The position numbers and the translations under genes are program-made. Positions 11,341 through 21,659 of a stretch of DNA of 64,000 nucleotides are shown piece by piece. The stretch is taken from NCBI GenBank assembly GCA_930367205.1, contig OV884009.1:123946639-124010638 (forward strand), written 5' to 3'. This DNA is from Acanthosoma haemorrhoidale. Lineage: Eukaryota; Arthropoda; Insecta; Hemiptera; Acanthosomatidae. Position 1 is the first letter of the stretch, and each line of letters begins with the position of its first letter. Under the pieces are notes generated by a model, which had not been told where the DNA came from, ran no database searches, and saw nothing but the letters and a program-made list of their open reading frames with translations.

Positions 11341-11402
11341 AATAAGTAAAACTCTTACCTTTCCCAAGAGAGACTATTCCAGGTCTCTCTTGAGAAAGGT
11401 AA
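11341..11402. repeat. Near-perfect 18-bp inverted repeat
   Basis: acctttcccaagagagac, at about 11357-11374, is followed after 8 bases by gtctctcttgagaaaggt, its reverse complement except for one base. The left arm doubles as the exon-Y end and splice donor of the fourth tandem unit. The arrangement looks like a fold-back made at a duplication or insertion junction. Confidence 0.7.
11359..11383 (-). pseudogene. Fragment of exon Y, fourth tandem copy
   Basis: The - strand reads PGIVSLGK followed by a GTAAGAG donor. It matches the exon-Y ends of the other copies (PEIVSRK; SEIVSQGK). Only the last 25 bases remain before the junction with the inverted repeat. The flanking intron sequence resembles that of copy C. 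Confidence 0.6.
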
Positions 11403-11463
11403 ATGATTGAAAAACCAAAGCAATTACCAATACTCATTCTAGAGAATTAAATGATTAAATTAC

Positions 11464-11592
11464 CTTTCCTCGAGACAATTTCAGGATTGGGAGATTCATT
11501 CAGTGCCTTAGTTTCGGATGAAGAAAATAATTTACTGCTAGACTTTTTACCTTTACAAATCTTATCTATTTCATCTTTTACTCTAACAAATT
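11464..11592 (-). CDS. Unrecognised - strand gene, exon Y, copy A
   Basis: A 129-base exon bounded by an acceptor (tttttttatgtgaag) and a donor (GTAATT). It starts with two bases completing a codon, has 42 open codons (FVRVKDEIDKICKGKKSSSK, then LFSSSETKALNESPNPEIVSRK-type tail) and ends one base into a codon, so it is a symmetric 1-1 exon. Joined to exon X-A the junction codon is GAA. The product is Ser/Lys/Glu-rich and probably disordered. No family was recognised. It differs from copy B at only a few codons while staying open. Confidence 0.6.
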
Positions 11593-11668
11593 CTTCACAT
11601 AAAAAAACAAAAATAGGTTTTTAATTGTCATAAAAAATATATTTGCATTGAAGAATTAACTATCATAC

Positions 11669-11800
11669 CTTCTTGAAGGGAAATAGCAGACTCCATGGTA
11701 CAAACACTTCTCAATTTGTTTTCAATATTATCATGACTACCTTGAATATTAAACTCATTAGTAAATGGCAGTTTTCTCTTCGTTCCGTACTGACAGTTAC
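11669..11800 (-). CDS. Unrecognised - strand gene, exon X, copy A
   Basis: A 132-base exon: acceptor gatcgttcag, donor GTATGA, phases 1-1, 43 open codons. It reads NCQYGTKRKLPFTNEFNIQG, then SHDNIENKLRSVCTM and ESAISLQE. It aligns along its whole length with X-B (YGIKRKLPL; YDDIENKIKSFC; SAISLQK), with codon-sized length differences of two residues. The basic KRKLP motif is conserved. No family recognised. Confidence 0.6.
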
Positions 11801-11839
11801 CTGAACGATCAAAATTCATTAAAACCATCACCATAAATC

Positions 11840-12540
11840 CACAGGCCCTTGAAAATGATTAATTACATTGTATTAACTTCTTCAACTCATTAACCTTGGG
11901 GAAATTCTAAATACCTATATTTATCAATCTTTCACAATTGTAAAATCCTTAATTTTGCCAAGAAACTAATAACAACATTAAACATATTCTTCTCTCAGAA
12001 ATTAACTTTTTTGATGGGATAGACAGCACAGGCTACATGGAGGAGGAAGTATGACAGCCACCTTCTAATCCAACGGCTGAGTTGTGCTATCCAAACGATC
12101 TTAGTATTAGCAAGATGAACTATAAAATTCATTTATTATAAATGAGTGAATGAAGTTGCTAGGAAATATTCTGCTCTATCAAATAATAATGACAAGGTGA
12201 ATGTTTCTTTTAAGTACCAATAAAATATGCTTTATATAGTTACATTTCTAACTTGCACCATTTTAAAGATAAATAAAAAAGGAAATAATACTACTAGTAG
12301 TATTCTACCATTAGTAGAAATAATAGTTCATTGTTTGCCGTGAATTTATAAATAAGTAGATGAGCATTTTGAGATATCAGCCTAGGCTGGTGAAAGAGAT
12401 AAGTTGGATTTTCATGTAATTTATGAATGGACAACGTTTTTGCCTACTGTTTATATCTGCATCAGGTCCTAGTATAAGGTGGTTGAATGATCTAAAGGAG
12501 ATGTTGGTAGCTTAACATATTGTTGTGATGTAAATTTGGA
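11840..12540. other. Intronic DNA, no gene seen
   Basis: AT-rich DNA between tandem exon copies A and B. No coding or repeat signal could be supported apart from short A/T runs. Confidence 0.4.
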
Positions 12541-12544
12541 AATT

Positions 12545-12960
12545 AGCGGGAATTAAAGGGCGTTAAACGACCCGTGGATCAGGAAGGCTATGGAAAAAAG
12601 GCGGGAAAAGAAAGATGGCGAGAGCGGTTGTTCATCAGAGATCGCAGTAGATGTCACAACTGTGGAGAGAAAGGAAGAGCATGGGGAACCTAGGAAATTT
12701 TGTTTGATGCAATAGAAGCTGAAGTAGAATCAAGCAAGGAGGAAGAATTTGTAGAAAAGAGAGACAGAGGAAATAGCAGTGGAGATATCTGATCGCGTGG
12801 CGTATAACAGGAAAGTGAGCAATTAAGGAAGGAGGAGAACGGAAGCGGACTGGCCAGTCGCAAGAGGTAGTGGGTAAGAAAAAATAGTTTGTAATGGTTA
12901 ATTGTTAAGAAAATGCATGTTAAGAAAAGAAAATTTAATAAAGTTATTTATTGAAAAATT
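12545..12960 (+). other. GC- and purine-rich island, possible transposon or transcript remnant
   Basis: This stretch has visibly higher GC and purine content than its surroundings. One + frame near 12600-12680 reads RDRSRCHNCGEKGRAWG, which looks like a degenerate CCHC knuckle, but stops interrupt all frames. An aataaa-like signal (taataaagtt) lies near 12940. It may be the remains of a retroelement or a processed transcript. Source not identified. Confidence 0.3.
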
Positions 12961-13440
12961 CTCCTTTTGCCAGTCATTCTTTTTTACTATTAGCATAACC
13001 AGAACCCTCAAATAACTTTAATAAAATAAATTAAATAATATTAAAATAAATTAAAACTAAATAAAAAACATAACAATATATTTAAGAACTGAGTAACTAA
13101 TACTTAAACTAGGACCTGGTCCATAAATACAAAGTATGTTGAAATGTAGTCTATTAAAAATATAATAGGTGAAATGGCACAAACTTTAAAAAATAGTGAA
13201 GTTTAAAACAGATGTAAAGGGTATATGATCGCACTATGTAGAAATAATGAACAGATTAATTTCTAAATTTAATGAATTTGTTTTGGATTGGTACCAAGTA
13301 GTTCAGTTTGTAGTATTGCTTAGAGGAAGCATCTAATTGACAAGATGCAATCACAGTTACTTTTCACTCTGACAGGGCAGTTTCAAGAAGAGCATATAAC
13401 AGATAACCCTCTTCTTACAAAGGATTCTACGTGTTTAATA
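12961..13440. other. Intronic DNA, no gene seen
   Basis: AT-rich sequence before tandem copy B. The left flank of the duplicated unit (ttggttttgtaaaag) begins near 13440. Confidence 0.4.
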
Positions 13441-13530
13441 CTTGGTTTTGTAAAAGAACCAAACTTCAAATGATTGAAAAACCAAAACAATTATCAATAT
13501 GTATTCTATAAAATTAAATGATCAAATTAC

Positions 13531-13659
13531 CTTTCCTAGAGACTATTTCAGGACTTGGAAATTCATTCAGTGCCTTAGTTTCTAATGAAGAAAATAATTT
13601 ACTGCTAGACTTTTTACTCTTACAAAGCTTATCTATTTCATCTTTTACTCTAACAAATT
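13531..13659 (-). CDS. Unrecognised - strand gene, exon Y, copy B
   Basis: A 129-base exon with acceptor tttttttatgtgaag and donor GTAATT, phases 1-1, 42 open codons. It reads FVRVKDEIDKLCKSKKSSSK, then LFSSLETKALNEFP and SPEIVSRK. Identical in length and phase to copy A. With X-B it encodes a continuous 88-residue stretch (45 + 42 codons plus the junction Glu). B has both exons and all four splice sites intact, so it is the best reference copy. Confidence 0.65.
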
Positions 13660-13746
13660 CTTCACATAAAAAAAATAAATTCTGATGTAATTTTTTTATT
13701 AATATAAGCATTTTTTTTTAACATGGCATTGAAGAATAACTCTTAC

Positions 13747-13884
13747 CTTTTTGAAGTGAAATAGCAGATCCTGAGCTACAAAAACTTTTAATTTTATTTT
13801 CAATATCATCATAACTACCATGACCATTGCTATTTATTTCAAAAGTTAATGGCAGTTTTCTTTTAATGCCATACGGAGACCTAC
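13747..13884 (-). CDS. Unrecognised - strand gene, exon X, copy B
   Basis: A 138-base exon with a strong acceptor (cgattttttgcag) and a GTAAGA donor, phases 1-1, 45 open codons. It reads RSPYGIKRKLPLTFEINSNG, then HGSYDDIENKIKSFC and SSGSAISLQK. Its first codon is completed by the last base of the previous exon: TGT if spliced from E3, GGT if from another exon Y. Ser/Lys-rich, no domain recognised. Confidence 0.65.
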
Positions 13885-14044
13885 CTGCAAAAAATCGCTT
13901 TCATGACATAAAACACCACTGAGGAATTTGTCTTTAGAAATAAAGAATATTATATACCCATAAATAGGACTTTTATTTGAAACAATTGTATTCTATACTT
14001 TGTTTTTAATCATTATAAAACACCCATAAACAATACATAATTCT

Positions 14045-14240
14045 GCAAATTGTTTGTCGTCCAGTATCCGCAACTAAAATGAAAAAATTACAAGTGCTCC
14101 AAAATAAAGTTCTACGCACAGCAGTCATTGCCCCGTGGTTTATCAGAAACCAACACCTCCACAGTGACCTACAAATGGAATCAATCAAAGATTTCATCAA
14201 GGCAAATTTAAACTTCCAGAAAAAATTGCCTGGTGTTAAA
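14045..14240 (+). pseudogene. Jockey-like LINE C-terminal fragment
   Basis: The + strand reads MKKLQVLQNKVLRTAVIAPW, then FIRNQHLHSDLQMESIKDFI. This is the conserved block that follows the RT in Jockey-clade LINEs and is homologous to 7608-7720. Only this tail is present, as usual for a 5'-truncated or later deleted copy. Confidence 0.75.
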
Positions 14241-14259
14241 GATGTTTTTTTATAAAGCA

Positions 14260-15845
14260 GCTAGACCTATCACATGTTCAAGGTTAAAGCCCAAACTTTT
14301 AAAGGTCTTAATGCATTAGGGGCAGCAGATGTTATCTCACAGTACAGCTTGGATAATAATTAAATAAAAATCAACTTTTTAATTTTTTTTTTTAATTGTT
14401 GTAACCTCGGGTGACACCAAGTGTGACTTTGCCCACAACATTCTATTGTTAGAATTTTTTTTCTATGCATGTACCTACGTAAGACTAATCAAGCCAATCT
14501 AGAAAATTAGAGATTGTGTTAAAATAATCTATTTAACAATAACTATAATTAATATAAACTATTAATTACTACAACATGGTTGGCTCTAAAGAAATGTTCT
14601 AATTCCAAAAAGAATAAGGTTAACAATAACATAAACAATAGCAAAGTGCCAGCTAAACAAATCCCCGCTCCACCTCCTCCCACTCCTTTACCCCCACCAC
14701 CCTCTGATCCCCACCTCCCCCTCTTTTACTCCTAACTCAAATTAAAGTAGGTCAAGGGTTCCCCCCAATTTCACTCCCCTAGACCAAGTCACCTATCTCA
14801 TCTCTTTTGATGCTGGAATCAGTAAGCAGAGGGAATTGGGAGACACAACAGCAAGCTTCAATACCAAGCCTATGGAAACTACCAATTCCATTATTGGACA
14901 AGGGTTTCAAACCATTTCTAATAAAAAGCAGGAGAAACAGCAACAGAAGCAATCCTAAACATTCTAAAAAGATTTTTATGAACAATGATTACCATCATAA
15001 TATTTATTGCTACAGTCCAAACAATCAACCAAATGTACCTCCATATATTTCCCATAATTATAAAAAAAACAATAAGAATCACTTACTTACTATCTCTACA
15101 ATAGACTTAACAGATGCACATATGCCTATAGAAATATCAACCAAGACAAAAATATTTCTTTAGTTCTCCATATTTATGTAATATCTGCTTGTAAAATTTT
15201 CCAAACATACACCGACCCTTTACAATTTTCATATTACAGTCCTAACTGTAATTTTCCTTCATCGAGATGTTCAAAATAAACACGACCACCTATCTTATCT
15301 CTGAAGAGTTTCAAGTCAATTTGTCTATACCACAAGTAGTAAACATCATACTCTTGATCTACTCATTTGTGCAACAAATATCTATATATACTGAGTTATT
15401 GGTTTTGAACTATTGTAATTCGGTTTATGTACATACATCCGAATTTGTAAATGTCTGTGTCTAGGTATGCCTATTTATATATCCAAGATCTCCTTCTACC
15501 ACTTCTAAAATATTTTCAAATTCACTCACATATAATATAAAACACCTTTATTTAAATAAAAATTCGAATAAAAAACAGGATAACCCAATAAATAAGAATT
15601 ATTTAAAAACAACTTTTTATGTATTTAGTATAATTTTCTTTCTTTCTAGTATAAATAGGTATATGATGGTACAGGACTTTCATACCTTCCCTTTTGGAAT
15701 CTCCATGAGACTGATTCAGTGGAACAGGAGCTAAGAACCCAATACAATAACATAAAACTAGTTATTCAATATGAAAACCCATTTTGTGTTACATTTAGGT
15801 TTTACATTTTAAATATTTAATATCTACCTTCCTACTTAAGAAACA
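14260..15845. other. No gene supported; pyrimidine-rich block at 14660-14740
   Basis: A C/T-rich block (ccacctcctcccactccttt and similar) lies at 14660-14740. It is followed by an ORF at 14807-15163 with no recognisable domain. A proline-rich translation of the block resembles the start of some LINE ORF1 proteins, but nothing after it confirms that. The rest is AT-rich. Confidence 0.35.
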
Positions 15846-15849
15846 TATT

Positions 15850-16195
15850 AAATGGCTGATAAAGCTGCCTGAGAAGCATTAACTCTCAACTAAGCTGTAC
15901 TTACTTTGTCAAATCTTGCATGTCCACCAAAAGAAGTAATGGCTAAATGATGGCAGTCAATGAGGGATGAGTGCCCACCTAGTAAGCTGAAATGTATCAA
16001 GAGAGAGGTTAAACCATGGAGTACCTTGACAACCGTCAAGAAGAAATACCATTTGCTCGCCTTAGAATAGGACATTGTAGATTCACACACGATTACCATA
16101 TCACCCGAGAAGCACCTCCAAAATGTTAAAAATGTAACAGTGATGTAACCAACATTCATATATTTGAGAAGTGTCATTACTAAAAATCCATTTTA
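15850..16195 (+). pseudogene. LINE RNase H/C-terminal zinc region, decayed
   Basis: The + strand holds blocks in shifting frames: DKAA-EALTLN (end of an RNase H-like domain), ECPPSKLKCIKREVKPWSTL, FARLRIGHCRFTHDYHITRE, and CNSDVTNIHIFEKCHY, giving a C-x2-C-x(n)-H-x4-C-type finger with its first Cys pair partly preserved (APPKC-stop-KC). This order is usual for the C-terminus of Jockey/I-type LINEs with an RNase H domain. The long - strand ORF across it is a shadow. Confidence 0.6.
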
Positions 16196-16641
16196 AATAG
16201 CCTAAAAGTTCCAACAAGAATGCCAGCAGCATTAGAAAATAATGAAACAGACTATTGACACCATAATCATTTTTCTATTAAAAACCGATTTACACTGCAA
16301 TTTTTATCACCATACCCATTTTATATAATAACCTAATTTAGTAATACACGATAGAAATAGTAGAAAATATATGGTGCTATTGCACCTCATTTTACTATCT
16401 TGTTCAATTTTATGTTTTCAATCAGACATAGTTTGTTAAGAGAATCCCATTAGCACTTATATGAGAGTACAGCGTGAAAATGGTCCCTACTGTTGTGGGT
16501 GTAGGATGGTCAGTGCCCTGTACATCCTGAGGCAAGTTGGCTGGTACTCATCATACTTGGTTCCGTAAAAGCACAAAACTTCAAACCAACATAACAATTA
16601 CTAATATGTATTCTAGAAAAATAAATGAGTAAAAATCTTAC

Positions 16642-16773
16642 CTTTTCCCTGAGAGACTATTTCAGAACTAGGAGATTCATTCAGGGTCTTAATTATTGGT
16701 GAACAAAATAATTTACTGCCAGACTTCTTAATCTCAGAAAACTTAGATGTTAGATCTTCTATTCTAACACTTT
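16642..16773 (-). CDS. Unrecognised - strand gene, exon Y, copy C
   Basis: A 132-base exon with acceptor tttatatgtgaag and donor GTAAGA, phases 1-1, 43 open codons. It reads SVRIEDLTSKFSEIKKSGSK, then LFCSPIIKTLNESP and SSEIVSQGK. It is the most divergent of the three full copies but still open, with a net one-codon length change. Its partner exon X-C is broken, so use of this exon would need splicing from elsewhere. Confidence 0.5.
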
Positions 16774-16846
16774 CTTCACATATAAAAAAAATAAGCTGTT
16801 ACATTTTTTTTAACCATAATTGGTATCAAATAATTAACTATCATAC

Positions 16847-16976
16847 CATTTTAAAGTGAAAATCATATTCTAAGTTATTACAACTTTTCAATATTTTAAA
16901 TATTATCAAAGTTATCATGAATGAACATTACTATTTCCATCATTAGTCAAAGACAGTTCTTTCTAAATTCCATACT
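16847..16976 (-). pseudogene. Exon X, copy C, inactivated
   Basis: Homologous to X-A and X-B, but the reading starts YGI followed by a stop, and another stop falls after GNSNVHS. The acceptor AG seen in A and B is not at the matching position. A GTATGA donor is still present. Presented as a dead exon in the tandem array. Confidence 0.6.
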
Positions 16977-16989
16977 GACAGATATGGAA

Positions 16990-18950
16990 AATGAATATGA
17001 ATAATGGGTTACTTAATATCAAACACTATCTAGGGAGGAATAGCCATTGAAAAATCTATCAGTGCTCTTTATGTGACTATAGAACTACATATTATTTCAA
17101 TTCTATGGCTAGACACAATTTGAATAAGGAACCATTTATACTATATTTATTGAAATGGGTAAAAATTTATTTGGACTTTGTATTATTACAAAACATTTGC
17201 CATGCAACAGAACATAAAAAAGACAAGATAATTTATTACCAACACCCACCACCTGTTCATTAACTTTAAATTATCATATGAAAGTGTAATTATACTTTAG
17301 AACTTTGCATTATTACGGGTCAGAACTTTTGGGGAGTAAAAAAAGTCTCATCGGCTAAACTACTTCACTGGTAGCTTTATAAGCTCACTTGTATGCCCAA
17401 TGACTAGAAGGTCACAAAACTTTCTTAGTATTTTTTTTATACAAATAACTAAATGACATATGACTAAAATAAAGTAGAAGTGAGAGCCCTCAATAAAACA
17501 GTTTTCTTCAGCAAAACCCATTAAAGTTGTTGCAGAGCCTATTATAATTATGTAAATAGCAGTTGTTCTAAATGAGCTTTAGTTAGGCGTTACTATATAA
17601 TTAGAATAAAAATTTATTAATTATAAATTAAAATTAAATTATTTCAAAACAAAATTTGAAATTAAAATCAATTCAAAAATAAAGTTGAAGGGAATAGAAA
17701 CAAAGACAGAGGTTATCATGTTTTTTCTAAAAGGATAAGCATGTTTTCCTAAAAGGGTCAGAATGGACTCCAGCCATTAAAGTTCCAACTACCACCTGCT
17801 TTACAGCTCTAGAATCTCTAACAGAACTTCAGTAAATTTCAGTTATTTTATGGTGGGTCGATTAAAGACTTTATTTATTTTTCAAGTTTTCTACCATATT
17901 TGTTACGCCAACAACCTTCATTTAGTTTCATCCAAAGCAGTCGACCAATCAATCCAATGACCTGTTGACCTTGCTACTCCGTCAGCCTACGCACCACCCA
18001 GGTTGTACCATGTTTTTTTTCACAAATCTATTTGAGCAGTGGATCTATGAAGAGCACACTTTTTTTTTGTAACTGTCTTTGTTTCGCCCATTAATATGCC
18101 TGTCTGGGTTGGTTTGTATTTTGAGGACTCAAAATAAGCGGTAGTGTTTTTTTTTTTGTTTTTCTTTCAATCGATTTATTTTCATTACAAAATAAAATTT
18201 TTTTTTTGCACTTTACATTTTATTTAACAAAATAAATAATTTTATTATATTTTGATCTTCAAAATAACATTATAATTTCTTTCCCTTCCAGATTAAACAA
18301 AAATATATAAACTCATAACTTCTTGAAAAAAAGATTTTTATTTTATTTTATTTTATTATTATAAAAAAGATTATTTGTTTTTCATTATTTGACTTTCACA
18401 CTCAACATGCACACTAAAAAGTACAATGTATTCTGCAACCTTTTAATAACACATTTAAGATTTAAACTTATCATTTATTTTAAACATTTATGCTACAATT
18501 CATTACTCATTTTCACTTCCTGATTCTTATTTGCTACAATTTAACATTTCAACACAAAAAATTATGAGCGATTCTCTAAAACATATTATCCTTATATTAA
18601 CTAAAAAATACAAAAGAAGTTATTGTGTTTTCTCATTGCACTATTTGGATTACAACCACATGTCTCTTTTTCAACATAAGCTACAAGAAAAACTTAAGGG
18701 TTCATTTTTATCCATTCCAACAAATAATAAAAAGAAACATAATGACTACAAAATTTTTACAAACATAAAATATAAAAGACAGAAGGACTTGTTACTATCT
18801 TAGCAAACAGGAGCAAAATTCAAAAACCATGAATATGATTTACTGTGAAATGTGTTTATTATTGTGTAATTTAGCATCATTTGTTTTATTAAATAATTAG
18901 GATCATTTGCATCAATATGTACAAACAAATATAGCATAATAGTAATGAGA
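16990..18950. other. No gene supported
   Basis: AT-rich DNA with many T and A runs. A short duplication (catgttttttctaaaagg and catgttttcctaaaaggg) sits near 17718-17757. A 90-codon + ORF at 18531-18803 is K/N/I-rich, as random AT-rich sequence would give, and shows no domain. Confidence 0.4.
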
Positions 18951-18959
18951 AATAAATGA

Positions 18960-19240
18960 TTCTCCAAGCTATCAAGGATCTGTCAAGATGGTGAGGAGGT
19001 GATAGAATAGGAGGATGAAGCATAATGAATTTTAAGAAGGAGAAAATAAATTGTAAAGAGTGGTGGAGCGAGCAAGGAAGAAACGGTAATATTCTCCAGT
19101 TCTGTGGGGAGGGAAATTGTAGTTCAACTGTAAGAGATTCGGGGTATTGAGATTTAATGATATGGAAATGGCATAAACCAGGGAAATATTTTCAAAGGAA
19201 AGGAGGGGAAGAGCCACCCTAATTAAATGTTGAGATGGAA
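18960..19240 (-). pseudogene. CR1/L2-like LINE C-terminal fragment, - strand
   Basis: The - strand reads ENISLVYAISISLNLNTPNL then LLQLNYNFPPHRTGEYYRFF and LARSTTLYNL, aligning with HNISLVH...FFALSAALWNSL of the copy at 10605. The upstream phrase gaagagccaccctaatt (+ strand) is also found near 47787 and, varied, near 10968, marking the same family. Confidence 0.65.
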
Positions 19241-19697
19241 GACAGAGGAGGCCTAAAGACAGATCTAAGGAAACTGTTCATAACTCATTTCAATTTATCA
19301 CCAAGTTTCTCCAAAAGATCCCATATACAACACTGTCAAAAGTGGAGGAAGGATAATCGAACAAGGGACACTAGAGTGTATAAGGATTACAAAAATTGTA
19401 TTTTATCTGTATGGAGAAAACATCAATTTCAGATAATTAGATCTAAAATTAGAGTAACTTTGATTATCCTGCAGTTTATGACCAAATGTCACCTAATGAT
19501 GAAATTCAACTGTGAATTCCTTTACAGATTTAAAATATGAAAAGTTATATTCAAGTTAAGTAAAGTATGATATGTAATTAATATGGTATCATTAGTCCAA
19601 CCAACCTAGGCCATTCGCCAATTAGAAAAAAAAAAAATCATTTAGTTCTGGCTTTTGATACAGATGTTCTCAAAAAGTCTTCACTCTGCCAGTGGGG

Positions 19698-19776
19698 GTG
19701 AGCCAGGAGTGGTGGGGTGAGCGGGGAGTGGTGGAGGTGAGCGGGGAGTGGGGGAGGTGAGCAGGGAGTGGGGGGG
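19698..19776 (+). repeat. G-rich minisatellite, 19-20 bp unit, 4 copies
   Basis: Four units begin gtgag and run gtgagcggggagtggtggag with small changes. The last ends in a G run at 19770-19776. It directly joins a 150-bp block that recurs inverted at 23110-23400, where G/C runs also flank the block. Confidence 0.85.
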
Positions 19777-19930
19777 CCAATGTTTTTCTCAAATATCTCG
19801 GGAGCTATCAACTTTAGCAAAAGGTACTTTATATACAAAATTAAATTACATAAAAGTTCCTAGAAGAAAGGTTCTATTAATTTTTTAGGTTAGGGTTAGG
19901 GAGATACAGGGGGATGAAATGTTAGTTTTT
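19777..19930 (+). repeat. Dispersed repeat, copy 1 (inverted copy at 23110-23400)
   Basis: ctcaaatatctcgggagcta, then tcaactttagcaaaaggtac and tttatatacaaaatt are closely matched by the reverse complement of 23200-23310 (ctcaaatgtcttgggaacta; tcaacttcagcaaaaagtac). No ORF. Probably a non-autonomous transposon. Confidence 0.65.
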
Positions 19931-20269
19931 GTTAAAAATTGTCTAACAGATCACTTTTTTTACCTTTAAAACTTGAATTAATAGATAATAATTAAATTTC
20001 ATCAATTATTTTTAGGTAACAAATAATATTTGAAGTAAAGTAAATAGAGAAAAACTTTAAAAGCTGGAAAGTTCAACCAAGGGATATGAAGAAGGTCAGG
20101 TAACATCGTATTGTTGCTGACCATCTGCCCATTCTTGATGAATCTCTCCCAGGTAGGTATTCTCCTTCCACCTCGAACTTCTCACAACTAGTTTTAGGTC
20201 CTCTTCTTTCAGTTGTATAACCTTCGCAAAAGTCAGTGAAAAAATTTTAGTGTTTATTTTCTCTAATCA

Positions 20270-20620
20270 GGATAATGTCAGTAAAGTGTTTCATTTGTGA
20301 TGATGAATTAGAGGATGATGGCTGATGTGTTGGTGAAGAAGAGATTATTGGTTTGAGAAAGGCAAGCATGAAAAGCAGTGATGGCAAAGTTGAAACTCTT
20401 CAAGGTAAAAAAAAGGTGTTCGTTCATTTTTCTTGCAGAAAAAAAACCAGACCTCAATCAATTCAAATAAGACAAACAGAATCACATCATTTCACATTCA
20501 ATCCCTGTGAGTAGATCATCTCAAAAGAGATTTGATTTTAAAAGTCAGTGCCTCTTTTGTGCTTAAACAGTAGATGAAGAGTTTTACTTAAATCAAAGAA
20601 AAAACCCATTGTCTAGGTGT
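20270..20620 (+). pseudogene. Multicopy arthropod transposon-type protein, N-terminal part
   Basis: The + strand reads VKCFICDDELEDDG, then VGEEEIIGLRKASMKSSDGK, then VFVHFSCRKKTRPQSIQ, and after a break FDFKSQCLFCAKTVDEEFYL. The order (two Cys pairs, then VHxxCRKxYTR, then CLFC) matches, from my knowledge of such sequences, a large uncharacterised family repeated in many arthropod genomes and thought to be transposon-derived. Stops and frameshifts are present. The C-terminal half follows at 21660-22350. Confidence 0.5.
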
Positions 20621-21142
20621 CACCAGGTGTTCGGGCCCTTAGGCAGTAAATAAGTTTTGATTAAAAGGGTAATTCAAAATAGAGAGACCTCATTTTTTTG
20701 TATAAACTTAATTTTTGTTTGAGAAGATTTCAACAATATTTTATATTATTATTATTTTTTTTATTATGGTAATGAGATGAGTGAAAAATTTTAAAATTAT
20801 AAATTTATTTTCTTTTTTTTTTCCTTCTTTTTCTGATTGTTTATTGTCTGAGAAAATTAGGAAAAGTGTATGTAAATATTGTATACACAGACATATATTT
20901 AAGATTAAAACGTTAAATGTAAGTTATAAAATGTATTTATTTTATTTATCTTGTAACAGCAATTTTCATTTTATTACATCAACATACAGAGGAAATAGTT
21001 TGAAAGACTATAAAGCTTGAGGAAGTAAATAAATACGTCTTTGCGTATTAGAGGACAAGGCCTGAGCCTGGCTTAGTCAGTGATGAAGATAGCACAATAC
21101 GGGCCTGTTCCCCTGCAAACAAGAAGTCGCTGTTCCTACAAA

Positions 21143-21310
21143 TTTGAACTTCTCGGCTTATCTCGCCTACATATCTCTCAGTGCACATCACCGCCCTGCG
21201 ATTGACTCTACGCACTCTTCAAAACATCTTATTTGAACTTCTCGGCCTATCCCGTCTACATATCTCTCCGTGCACATCATTGCCCTGCGGTTGACTATCC
21301 GAACATCCAT
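21143..21310 (+). repeat. 89-bp tandem duplication
   Basis: Blocks starting tttgaacttctcggcttatc at 21143 and tttgaacttctcggcctatc at 21232 run in parallel for about 70 bases (acatatctctcngtgcacat shared). The pair is GC-richer than the flanks and lies inside the split transposon relic. Confidence 0.8.
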
Positions 21311-21659
21311 TGTATCGTGACTATAAAATTTTTCCTAATTTTTATACGTTAATTATACTAACAATTATTTATACTAGTTATACTAATATTCAGGCCTGGT
21401 TAAGTTGCTGATCAGTATTTTTTTTTGTTTTTTAATAAAATGAATTGTTTTTTCTTTATTATTTTTGACTTTGTTTAATTACTTTGATTGATTGTTTATG
21501 CCTTACTGTTGGCAAGTTTGTAAGCTAGCCGACCCAATCCAACATCCAGTTTCTCACAACGTAACCGGCGCAATTTTCTGGCGTTTGGGGACTTCTTGAT
21601 TTTTAAGAGCCCAAGCGCAAACACCAGGTATATACTCTTTGAACCTCTACATTTGATGA

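Noticed and set aside
14807..15163. 118-codon + ORF as a protein gene
   Set aside because: No domain, no splice or expression signals, and asparagine/serine/lysine-heavy composition as expected of AT-rich chance ORFs.
15890..16177. 95-codon - strand ORF as a gene
   Set aside because: The + strand carries recognisable LINE C-terminal blocks over the same bases; the - strand ORF is a shadow with no domain.
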